DNA from: Diplocarpon mali
Taxonomy: Eukaryota > Ascomycota > Leotiomycetes > Helotiales > Drepanopezizaceae
Direction: 5' to 3'
Length of the DNA: 64,000 nucleotides
Assembly: GCA_024741835.1 (NCBI GenBank)
Contig: JAENRP010000111.1
Span: 63,072-127,071 of the forward strand
This document shows, piece by piece, positions 1 through 10,679 of the stretch. Within the stretch, counting starts at the first letter, position 1. Each line of letters begins with the position of its first letter. The notes under the pieces were generated by a model. That model was not told where the DNA came from and made no database searches. It saw only the letters and a program-made list of their open reading frames with translations. A program made the position numbers and the translations under genes.

Positions 1-1065
1 AGACTAGCTTGTGCTCTGTCCTCTTGGCCATTATTCAGCGGCTAGAGAAGGAAGTTGCTCCCCAAGGCGACCGTATCATGGCTGTGCTTCTCCAGATCCT
101 CGGGACTGCTGGTCCCAAGTCGAGCGTTCCTGATGCCGTGTTCGCCACGGTCAGTAGTTTGGCCAACGCTCTGGAGGAAGAATTCGCCAAGTACATGGAG
201 CACTTCTCGCCGTTCCTCTACAACGCCCTTGGCAACCAGGAGGAGCCAGCACTCTGCTCGATGGCTATTGGTCTTGTCAGCGATATTACTCGTTCGATGG
301 GTCCTCCTTGTCAACCATACTGCGATACATTTATGAACTACTTATTGAACAATCTGAGGGTAAGCTGTCGTAACATACTTGCTTCATATCTACAGTGAGC
401 CTTGTTTCGAATTCAACTAACACAAAAACAGAGTACGGCGCTTGCCAATCAATTCAAGCCGGCGATTCTCCAGTGCTTTGGGGATATCGCCGGAGCTATT
501 GGTGGTCATTTCGAAACCTACCTCTCTGTCGTCGCTCAAGTCTTGCAACAAGCTGCTGGCGTTCAGGCAAGCGCTGACGGATCGTACGAGATGTTCGACT
601 ACGTCATCTCGTTACGCGAGGGTATTATGGATGCTTGGGGTGGAATCATCGGTGCCATGAAGTCCGGTGATAAGAGTAAGTAAGGCTATCGCGGGACAAG
701 GACACCGCTAACATGTTGTAGCCGGTCTGCTCCAGCCGTACGTCGAGTCGGTCTTCCACCTTCTCAATATAGTGTACCTAGACCAGAACAGAAGCGATGC
801 ACTTATGAGGTCGTCCATGGGTGTGATTGGGTAGGGTCTCCGAACCGCATTAATCACAGGCCTCGCTGACTTTTAAAGTGACCTTGCTGATGCGTTTCCC
901 AACGGAGAATTTGCTGCATTCTACCGTGCTGAATGGCTCACTCAAATGATAAAGGAGACCCGCCAAAATCGCGATTTTCAGCCTAGAACGACAGATACTG
1001 CTCGCTGGGCTCGGGAACAAGTCAAGCGTCAAACCGGAGGCTCCCAAGGGACCCAACAAACTTGA
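1..1065 (+). CDS. KAP95: importin subunit beta-1 (karyopherin Kap95), C-terminal part
   Basis: This is the 3' end of a gene that starts before the window. Importin beta-1 carries importin-alpha and NLS cargo through the nuclear pore and releases it on RanGTP. Visible exons are 1-359, 432-675, 722-830 and 879-1065, with introns 360-431, 676-721 and 831-878. The reading frame is open to base 3, so this is not a start. The translation has the HEAT-repeat helices typical of the last third of Kap95, including YMEHFSPFLYNAL, DAWGGIIGAMK and MRSSMGVIGDLADAFP. It ends in a polar tail rich in Q, R and T before TGA. All splice sites are canonical GT-AG and the joined frame is continuous. Family assignment is recognised from sequence. 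The gene is convergent with the kinase gene at 2747-4818. Confidence 0.9.
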
Positions 1066-2746
1066 CTCCAACTTTCAGTCGAACGATCACCCGTCCAAGA
1101 TTACCACTTTTAATACACTAGGGCCGGCGCAAATCACATAGAGTGCTGAATTGATCTTGGTCTTACTCGCTTCCCTCCCAAACTCAATTAACTATTCCTT
1201 CGTTTGTCAGATGACCGGTCACAGAGAGGGGTCTTGTCCTCGACCGGAGTCATATAACGGCGTTCTTTGATTTCCCCCCAGCACCTCGAATCACAATAAT
1301 CGCAATAACAACAATCATCGCCACGTCTGTTAGCACCTCCCTCGGATTCCGGCGAAGTCGACGCGAATCGAATGAACGAGCGAGTCACCAATGATGTTTT
1401 GTAACTACTCTGGCACAGCACGACACAGCACAGCACGAGAAACACTTGTATCAAGGACCCCTTTAGCAACCGCGCCGCTACACTTACACAAACGCGCCAT
1501 GTTTCATTTTGATTCGAAGGACGACCAAGTTGGTGGATGCGATAGGCGAACGATCCGTCCGAGGGGACGGAGAGAGGGGCGCTAACAAGCCGTCAAAGTC
1601 GCGACGAAACAATCTCGTATCGGCCAACTCTCGATGAATGAGGTTGGCATCTTCTCCGGCACCGCTGGGAATATTTTATCTTCTGAAGAGTGCTATGTAT
1701 GTAAGGTGCACTTCGATCGACCGACTTGGGTCCGCAGGCGCTGGTGGCTGATGGGCTTGGTTTAGTGCGGAATGCACGAAATAGAACAGAGTCAAGACGG
1801 CGACTGTAGACGTGAATGTCGAGGTTGGAGGTGGTTAGTTGGATGGCGGAGGAGACATGTTAAGGTCGGATGGCGGGCCTCTGGTCTGTGTCAAGTGATA
1901 CATATGGGGTTCCCTGAAAGGCCACTCGGGAGAGTATTGGGGATTGGGCGGAAGTTGAATAAGTAGCATGAACGATGAATGTGATGCAACACCCCCCTGA
2001 TTTGATATTCCGCTATCTCGTGACCGAAAGCCGGTCTATATGTGAGCTCACTGCTCGGATCCGGTGCATTCCGCGGCCTCAATTCTCGAATGCCCCAGCT
2101 CTGCCATCTCTCTCTCTCGATCAGGGTTGAGATTCTGGACGGCTGAGGAGCTGTTTCGCTGACACATCTACCAATCTGCACTGCAAGCAAACACATCAAC
2201 GCGATCAGCCATATCACCACCACCACTAATAGAGCGTATACAAACATGCAAAGAGAGCTTCAGGTAAGTCTTCCAATTTCGCTTATGAAACGCCAATTCG
2301 CGAGCCCGTCCCATAGTAGCTCGTTCCCTCGATCGCCTACAAATCTTTTGAAAGCAATATTTACAATGCAGCGAAATATTATGCCCATACCGGTGTGTGC
2401 GATGTTTACCAGTCTCTCTTCCTCTCGGACGTCCCCTCTGTCGAGAAGGAAAAGCGAGAAGGCAGGGAGAGAAAGGGGAAAAACGGGTTAAAACGCCACA
2501 AATCCACACACCCCGCCCTTCAACCCATGCTATTTCAAATGCTTACATGCTTTGAAGAGAAATAAAAGATCCCTAGTGAGCAGAAATCGGGACGAAGCCA
2601 GGGCTCATTTGGTGAAATAATAAAACAAACTGGTCATCCCCCGCGCACGCAAAAGCGAAAAACTTTTTGCATCTTCAGTCAATAGCAGACAGTCTATACT
2701 CAAACGACCGCTATCTCACAAGAGAGAAAGAATGGTTTGAGGTCTC
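1066..2746. other. intergenic region between convergent genes
   Basis: This 1.7 kb stretch lies between the 3' ends of the importin beta and kinase genes. It holds only short open frames on both strands with no recognisable protein. A short CT run is present near 2107-2118. It probably contains both 3' UTRs. I see no RNA gene or mobile element in it. Confidence 0.5.
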
Positions 2747-4818
2747 TTAATGGTCGTAACGGCCGTTGTTCAGATCCTCGGTTTGGTGCTCATCTCCGTC
2801 ATGATGTAAGGTGACAGAGTTGAACTCCTCGAATGGATCGAGAACCTCAGCAGACGGCGTGGCCAGTCCAGAATCAAGGGGTACCCCTTTAGTTATTGGC
2901 GTCACTGCTCTGCCTCCGCTGATATCAACACTCTCGCTCTCCTTGACATTTCGGAAGTTGACCGTGTCAATGCCTCGCCCTTGGTGTGGGATCATCGGAG
3001 GTTTCATGTGCCTGATGAGAGCCCATTGCGTAGTGCGGAAGAATGGGTGAGTTTTGACATCCGAGGCTCCAGCACGAGCTCCAAGACGACGGTTCTCGTC
3101 CTTGATGAGGAGTTTTCTGATCAGGGATTTGCACAAGCTGTGGTGAATTTAGCGATTGATCTTCATAAGAAAGCGTACGAACTTACTTGGAGATTTGTGA
3201 AGATCCAGAATGGTCGGGGAAAGGCACATCATCCCTCAGGATATTCGCAAACGTAGCATTCCGGTTCTTCCCCTTGAAAGGAGTTGTTCCAAACAACATC
3301 TCGTAAACCAATATGCCAAGAGTCCACCAGTCCACTGCACTGGTATGTCCGCAGCCCTTAATGACCTCAGGCGCAATGTATTCCTCTGTACCAACAAAAG
3401 AGTTCGTACGAAAGTTGTTTATGCAGGATTTCGTATCGATTGTAGGTAGCGAGTTGACATTGGCGCCATTTCGGCCAAGGATCATCGTTGGCTTTCCACC
3501 TGGGTCGGACTGTTTCGAAAGATCGAAGTCTGATAACATGATATGACCAGACTGGTGAAGCAGAATATCTCGTACAGTTAGAGGGAAGGCGGCTATCAGG
3601 ATGGGGTACTTACTCTCTGGCTTCAGATCTCTGTAGATGAATCCCATCAGATGCAAATACTCTAATGCGGCCGTGACCTCTGCGGCGTAGAATCTAGCAT
3701 CATCTTCTGGTATGCACTTTCCAGGACGGGTCTGCAAGGCTCTGAAGAACTCCCCGCCACTGCAGTATTCCATACAGAGATATAGATGGTCCTCCGACTG
3801 GAAAGAATGGTACAGCGTGACGATAAAGGGGTGGTTGCTCGTGGCTAGAATCTCCTGCTCCGCTAGGGCTCTCTTTATCTTGTTCCGCTTGATCATCTCC
3901 TTTTTGCTCAGCACTGCCCTCTGTTAGCCCATAGCCTGTCTGCAGTCCGCAGGCCGGAGATTACACACCCTTCATAGCATATAACCTGCTGCTCTTCTTC
4001 TCCCGCACCAGATAGACCTTTCCTACATCGCCCTTGCCAATCAACTTGATCTTGTCAAAGCTCCCTGGTCCGACCTCAACATTCCGTACCTTGATGGAAT
4101 TTGAACTGTATGTCCTCCGGAAGGCTAGAGTGTTTCGCAGATTGGGCGGTTGAAGATCGCCCAGGCTATCCTGTGCAGGCGAACCGAGAACAGTTCCGTT
4201 GGTCTTTGGATCCATCAAAGACAACATACTAGTGCTTGCGTTCTGGGCTAAAGGCTCCTTACCAAGCTCAGCAGTGGCAGGCCGGTCATCACTTCCTTTG
4301 CCTTTCGCGAAGAGCCCCTGTGCGTTTGGGGCGCTGGCTACCCTCCTCAGCTTCCGCGCCAACTCCTCTTTCCCAGCAATTGTAGCCTGATTGTTGGCAC
4401 CTGAGACGGCATCAATTTTGATTATCGGGGTATCAGGCGGACTCGGAGGGACCGAACCTTCATTGTGATGTCGTAACGCAGGCGGGCCTTGGTGTGCAAA
4501 GTACGGGTTGGCATGAGCCGTTGGACTGACTCCGTCATCCAACGGATTGCCCTCGCTGGCCACGGTTGTCGAGCGATTCCGTCCTGAGCCAGGGAAGAAC
4601 TTGGACTGCCGGAACGAGCTCTTGCTTTCGGACTTCATCGAGCCATCTTTTTTCTCGTCATTGCTGCCCAGACTGTTGATGCGAAAGAAGTTCTTCAGCT
4701 TCTGCGGGAATGGGCTGTGGCCGTTGGAGTGCTTGTTGGACGACATCGAGATACCAGAGAAGGCTCGCTTCTCGTTGGGGATGGGATTTGGAGACGAGCC
4801 GTGGAAGAGAGTTGTCAT
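2747..4818 (-). CDS. nrc-2: AGC-family serine/threonine protein kinase, NRC-2/Fpk1 type
   Basis: The spliced protein has 640 residues from exons 4818-3969, 3913-3614, 3568-3187 and 3137-2747. A disordered Ser/Pro-rich N-terminus (about 1-250) precedes the kinase domain at about 254-545. The glycine loop is GKGDVGKV and the ATP lysine is K283 in YAMKVLSKKE, which spans the first intron. The catalytic loop is YRDLKPEN, and the metal motif is DFDLSK instead of DFG, a known mark of the NRC-2, Fpk1 and phototropin branch. The activation segment contains [10 protein letters not shown] with the usual insert before it. NRC-2 represses the conidiation programme in Neurospora, and yeast Fpk1/Kin82 phosphorylate flippases; those roles are from family knowledge. 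The first intron uses the third of several AG dinucleotides, because only that one restores the conserved AMKVLSKKE. Confidence 0.9.
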
Positions 4819-5164
4819 CGAGCAGTCGCAGCAGCGTTAACAACAGCTGCAATGCGGCGGCTAGAAGGTGTGATTGTCGAGAGGATGGTGGGTTGAACGG
4901 CGGAAACAAGGTGAAGCGACGGGAGGTCGTCTTGTCTCGCCTCGTCGGCGTTACATTTACGGTTACGCTGTTGGACCGTGCCTGCCTTGGGATATCTCGG
5001 TGACTAATCAACCACATCAGCCCGATGCTTGTCGCTGTGCCGGAAAAATTGCTACATACCTACGCCAGCCTACGAGCCTATTGATGGACGATTACACGAA
5101 GAACGAAGAGCAGCACGGCCTGACAAATGCGACGCTATACGAAGGGTAGAGGGAAGAAAGGGCG

Positions 5165-5215
5165 GACAGAGGGAGGAGAGGAGGAGGAGGAGGAGGAGGA
5201 GGGCAAAGGAGGAGA
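5165..5215. repeat. GGA-rich purine tract
   Basis: An almost uninterrupted run of AGG/GGA trinucleotides lies about 350 bp upstream of the kinase start codon. It is read directly from the sequence. Its role, if any, is unknown. Confidence 0.7.
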
Positions 5216-5974
5216 GGGATTCAAGGGCTTGCTAGGATAGTCGGCTATCTTGCATCCTGGAATGCTGCACGAAGGTGGGCAACGCTTGAGCAGAAGAGGG
5301 AGCTGTCGGACCTGGAATCGGGATCATCTACATTCGATCTCCTCGACCGACCTCTGTCTCTCACTTCCCTCCACCCTCCTCTCTCTCCCTGCTCCTCCTT
5401 CTTCCCTTCTCTTCCCCCGAGTCCCGTATGGCCTGCACTGCCAGTCGAAGCTCGGGGTTGGTTGGCGGAAAGACGGGATACGAAAGGATGTTCTAGCCAG
5501 GAGTACATGAAGAGACGCCCCAATTGGCTACATGGTGTCAGGGACAGGCACAACAGAAAGTAAGACAACACCAGAAGAAATACAACCCGCAGCATCAGAG
5601 ACAAACCAACTTTATCTGTCGGATGTAAGGGTCTGTACCTATCCAAGGATGATGAGATTCCGCTCAGCTCGTGCAAGCGAAGGATAAGAATGATGGCACG
5701 TAGGTATTGGCAAATGGCTCTCATGTGCAGATGCGCAGCCTACCTACCTGGGTACATAATGTTCAATTGCCACCACTTTTACCTAGCTAGGTAGGTTTGG
5801 TAGTGCTCAGATCAGCTGCAACCCTCCGCGGGATTTTCAGGCCGAGCATGGGATCCGTGGGAGGTCGAGTTAATCTTTAACTGCAAGCATCTGTCTTGGA
5901 CACCAAATCAGATACTCACGCATTCACGGCAGTCTCACCACATTTTGTTGCGATGTTCCGCGTGGCATGGTGCC

Positions 5975-6052
5975 ATTCGGTGCCATTCGCCAATTCAATG
6001 CAACGGTTCGGTGCAATTGCCAACTCAATGCAGCGATTCGCCAATTCGCACG
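5975..6052. repeat. short tandem repeat of about 30 bp, 2.5 diverged copies
   Basis: Units of the form CGGTGCMATTSCCAAYTCAA plus about ten further bases recur at a 30-31 bp spacing. The copies differ at a few positions. It lies in the upstream region of the kinase gene and has no coding potential. Confidence 0.55.
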
Positions 6053-7657
6053 CTCAAACACCAACCCGTCCGGAAAAGCCTTCTCCAGACAGCCTCGCCC
6101 TCCCGTCCGTCCCGCAATTCCCAATTCCCCCCTCGCGCGCCAAAAAAAAATAAACAAACATTGAAGGACCATCGATCACCAGCACAGAGAGGATGAGGTA
6201 GTTACCAATCGCCCTGCCAAAGCATCCGACGATTCCACCGCAACATCGCGTCGCCACGAGTACGGACCGAGGCACAAGCCCCTGAGCCACTCTGTTATAC
6301 TTTCTTCAGAAGACTTTCCACGGAAGCAACGAAAATGGCATGAGGCCACAAGGCACGTCTGAATCAGCGAAACTCTCCTTGTAGACTGCCTAGCCAGCAG
6401 TCAGATACTAATAGTAATCATGATCCCTAACAGTACTTGTCGAACTCACCTCTGAGAGGAATCGGTCCTAATCACTGGGTGGAGTTTCATTCTTGATTAC
6501 TTTCTACTCTATTATAAATGATACCATGGGCTTACCTTGCCTCATTAGCCTTGATTACTCCCCAGCTCAGCTTGCCAGATAAGCAAAACCGGCGTCGGTA
6601 AATGTGTATGCAGCATGTGTATATGCCTTGCGTGATGGGCCTTGTGCCGTTTAAATTGATTCCCTCCTCGCGCAGCACGCAGTGCCTGGTCTGGGGCGAA
6701 ATGACTCAAGCGTCACAGCCACAAGCGAGAGCGCACGGATTGAGGAGGAGGGTACTCTGGAATCGTGCTACTTGACTACCGATATACACAATTCATCCCC
6801 CGATACCTTGTCGCAGGTGCCTCCATATCTGACGTCCAGGGCGCATGAGCGAGCAGAAAACATCAACCCCTGAATCACTTCAAAATCGTTCGCCTGCTAA
6901 CCTATACTCCCCCCTGCGCGGCCTGATAGGGGTACACACACTTTGGTGGAGAGGCCAAGAACGCACTTGCGGCGTCTTACTACTAGCAAAACCTACTGTC
7001 AAAAGCAGTTCCCGCTCACCAGACACAGCAACGGATCACTAGCATTCCGTCTAGATAATTATCGAGCTGATGCATCACGGCACGTCGCATCAAAGACCCC
7101 TATATTTTGAATCATTTGCATTGACAGTCACCTATGCTTGCTTCATGGAATTTCTAGGCTCTCCTCTGATTCTAGTACATGTTACCATCAAAAGAGCAAG
7201 AATGAATAACGTAGCAGTATCTCAGACGTCCTCTGCCCGTTCATTGTGCTCATATTAACCCCTCTCCGAAAAGGGAACGAGAAACAAATGGCACCAGAGC
7301 GATACAATGTAAAGAAGAAAAGAAAATGACAAAGTAACAATCAGTGTTGATGCGTCCATGCAAGAGATACAGGTATTTGATACCATAACCAGATGAAGCA
7401 ACATCCCGCACCGACTCCAGAGGTGAGAGGTTTTTAGAGTGTGTGCAGCGATAGTCCATGGAACATAGCCGGGCAGTGATACTGCAAGGCTTAGTTGCAT
7501 GCAGGACAATCATACACCCCTTTATACCGACCGCAACTGCGTCAATATGTAGAAGGAAAAAAGAAAGCAGCAAAGCTACGGCTCTGGAAAAGCGACCCAT
7601 TGAGACAGAGACCATGAAGTAGAGGCAAAGGCTGCTGCAAAGAGTTGGACACATCAC

Positions 7658-10600
7658 CTACCACTCCTCTCCTGGTCCAGTTGGCCCAGTACGAGTGGTA
7701 TAGGGATTCCATCCTTGCTCGAGGATCTTGAGGTCATCCTGAGATATACCCTTATTTGTAATGTACCGCAGGTAACCCTCGGCGTTCATAGTATCAGGGG
7801 CACGGCTATTACGTTGTTGGTTGAAAGGACGGTTTTCAGACTGCAAGTTGGCAGCCATTGACGAAGTCACAACAGATGCCGAGATCTTCCCGCTCTCGGC
7901 AGGAGCCAGCGATGTGGCTGCAGAGCCTCCATACGGAGGGAGATATCCTTGGGCAGTTGCAGATGAAATAGTTCCTGACAACGGGGTGCCAATAATTGGT
8001 GCCTGACAAGCGTTCTTCAGCATGGTCTGCAAGAACTGGGTGCGATGTTCGCTGCTTGAATCATTGTCAGCCGGACTCTCAAGCAATTTGCAGCATGTTG
8101 GGAAATTACCTCTTGGAGTTCTCAACTCGATCGTAGAAATGGACTTTCTTGGGAGATGAACCATTAGCACGAGGAGATAGGCGGATCTCAACGGTTGACT
8201 CTGTCTCCTGGGCATCACTTCTTTGGGATTTCACACTTGTGACACTAGCACCATTGCGATCGTCACGAGCGAGACCTTGCCAAGAGTCGACAGTTCTGAA
8301 ATCATCATCCTCGTCCTCGGTCTCATCAAAGAATGTGGGGTTCTCAGGTGTGACAGGCGAATCTTCAACTGGCTTATTAGAGGTGGTAATGCTTTGCTTG
8401 ATCATCGGAGGAGGCGATCGGTATCCGGCAACACCAGGGTCTATGAACAGCGTAGAGAAGTCGATCTCATCAGGCTTGGAGGTCACAAAAACCGGTCGAG
8501 AGACTGGCTTCAAGGTTGAGATACCAGTCGTGGATGAGCGAGCTGCTTGCGGGCTTCGATAGCCAGGAGCTCCTCTCTCAGTGAACAAGTTCTCGAAATG
8601 GAGATCTGCAATGGTCTGAGCATCCACGGGCTGCACACCGGAAGAGCCTGGCGCGAATGGTGTAGCGCTGTGCTTAACGGGAGATGGTGGATAAAAGTCC
8701 TTGCCATCAAACTTGGGTAGGCCGCTCTGGACAGAGCGAGGGGCCTTTCCCCAGTATAGATATCTGGCACGAACCTCGTCGTCTGTTAGGGGCCGATCGT
8801 AGACCAAGTCAGTGGCGTGGGCTGTTTGGGCACTCAATCCAGTAGGAAGAACGCCAACAAGATACGGGACAGACGTAGAAGGAATTATGGGCACATTTGT
8901 ATTGACCGAGGCAGATTGGCCGTTGAAGGTACTTGATCTTTGGAGATTGGTAAATTGACCGTTCTGCTGAACCTGACTGAATCCCTCATGAATCGTATGG
9001 GACATAGGTAGCTTGCCGTAAACCTTTTGGAAACCATAAGGCATTTCAGGTGCGTTCCAGTTAGATGTAGCTTTGGCCATGAGCCGAGCTTCAACTTCAG
9101 CTTGAGTCTCCTTTAGCTTTGGGTATCCAAGAACCGAGGTGGACACGGAGGTTGGCTTGAGTTGGGTAGTCTGAGGTGCATGAATGATACAGGTTTTTGA
9201 ACGGGGCTGGAATGGTGGAGCCATTGCAGCTGCGATGCTCAACTTTGACTTGGATTGGGGTCCGGCTCGAGTCTGGTCCTTTCCATCTCCACTGACAGCG
9301 ACCTTACCAACAACTTCTGGGCGCTGATGTGGACCATGAAAGCCTGTCCGAGCTGAATTTTGGTCCTCATAAGATCCGCTGGCCTTGCCAGCGCGGCGCG
9401 CATGATGGGCTCCAGCACCTTCTTGATCATGGTGAAGACGGAGAAGTGCTTCCATGTTTTTGATCTGAGCAAGAAGAATACTGCGTTGGTGCTCCATCAT
9501 AGCCTCGTCAATTTGATGCTTATTATTAGCCATTTGACTTTCAACCTGCTTGAGGTAGCCACGCATGACCTGGATCTGGGACTGCATGAACTCGCCAGGA
9601 GCAATGACACCAGGCATTTGCATGGGAGCTGCTGCAGAATTCTCCCCAGCTTGGATAACGTTTGGGATAGCCATCATCGCTTGTTGTTGACTATTAGGGA
9701 ACATCATAGGCGCGCCTCCAAACTGAGGTGGAAATGGAGCGGGGAGGTAGCCAGCAGGCGGGAAAAAGCCTGGATTTCCAAGCATGGTGACCGGAAGCGT
9801 AGCCGCAGGCGGAGGGGGTTGAAATCCCTGCGGAACAGGATATACGATCTGACCATTGTACAAGAAAGGCTTGGTCTGGTCAAACTGAGTGGGTGGAGAG
9901 ATCTTGATTGATTGCTGAGACACAGCACCAGGAGCCTGGGACTCAAGAGCCATGCCACCGTTAGACTTTGCGCTTTGAGGACGCATCTCGGAATTATCTG
10001 CGGGCAAGCAACTCCCTTGAGCAATAGGCGGATATGCTCCAGGCAAGGACGATTCCCAGATTGGTTGAGCTTGACCGCTGTTAAACTCTGCAGCAGGCTT
10101 GCCACTGTTCCAATCCAGAGACGGCGGAGCAGGTGAACGTGTGTTTAAAACTATTCTACCACCTGCTGTGACCCGAACGTGCGTGGGAGATACAACGGCT
10201 CTGTAGAACCTCTGGAAGTTCTCTGATTGTTGTGCAGCTAAGCCAGTTGGTGCAGAGTGTGGTTGTGAGGATCGATCGGAGATGTCACGTCGGCGAAGAT
10301 TCCAGCGGGCCTGTTGAGTTTCTTGTGGTAGGAGGCGGAGATCGGAAAGCGATTGCAGTTCACTTTGCTCAGATGAGTCGGTAATGTTCTTTCTGCCAAT
10401 AAGACGAGGTGCGAGAGTGTTCGTGATGCCTGCAAGGTAGGAAGATCTGTAAGAGAAATGCTCAGGGCGGCGAAGAGCCTCGTCTGGGATCTTGAAGAGA
10501 CAGACTGAATATTGCAAGTAAGCCAATACTCCGTATCAAAATAAGGAATAGACGCGTGGCTTACCAATATCTGCGTGTTTGTTGATCTTCTTGACAGGGC

Positions 10601-10679
10601 AACAGACCACAGGAAGAGATTTTCTCAAGCTCAGCAAGTCGTCAAGGCTGTACCGAGGAGGTTGGGTTGGTGTTGTCAT
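7658..10679 (-). CDS. large disordered protein with an N-terminal eIF4E-binding-like motif (4E-T/Caf20-like role possible)
   Basis: The spliced protein has 968 residues from exons 10679-10565, 10504-8110 and 8054-7658. The start is the first ATG of the frame (MTTPTQPPRY). Residues 10-16 read YSLDDLL, which fits the eIF4E-binding consensus YxxxxL-phi, and are followed by a short basic stretch (PVKKINKHADI). The rest is mostly disordered: Pro/Gln/Ala-rich from about 190 to 320, a predicted helical segment around FMQSQIQVMRGYLKQVESQM, repeated short motifs of the type DPGVAGYRSP and ERGAPGYRSP, and an acidic run (DETEDEDDDF). I do not recognise a named family with certainty. The layout (4E-binding motif at the extreme N-terminus, long disordered tail) resembles 4E-T-like translational regulators, which is inference. 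The last intron has a tandem acceptor (8055 or 8052), so residue counts may differ by one. Confidence 0.7.

Larger units (their letters stand above)
4819..7657. other. intergenic region upstream of the kinase gene
   Basis: This 2.8 kb region holds the promoter and 5' leader of the kinase gene on its left and the 3' flank of the next gene on its right. It contains a purine-rich GGA tract (5165-5215), a CT-rich stretch (5370-5420), a partly palindromic block of CCTACC and GGTAGG motifs (5740-5795) and a short tandem repeat (5975-6052). Open frames are short, overlap on both strands and resemble no protein I know. Confidence 0.45.
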
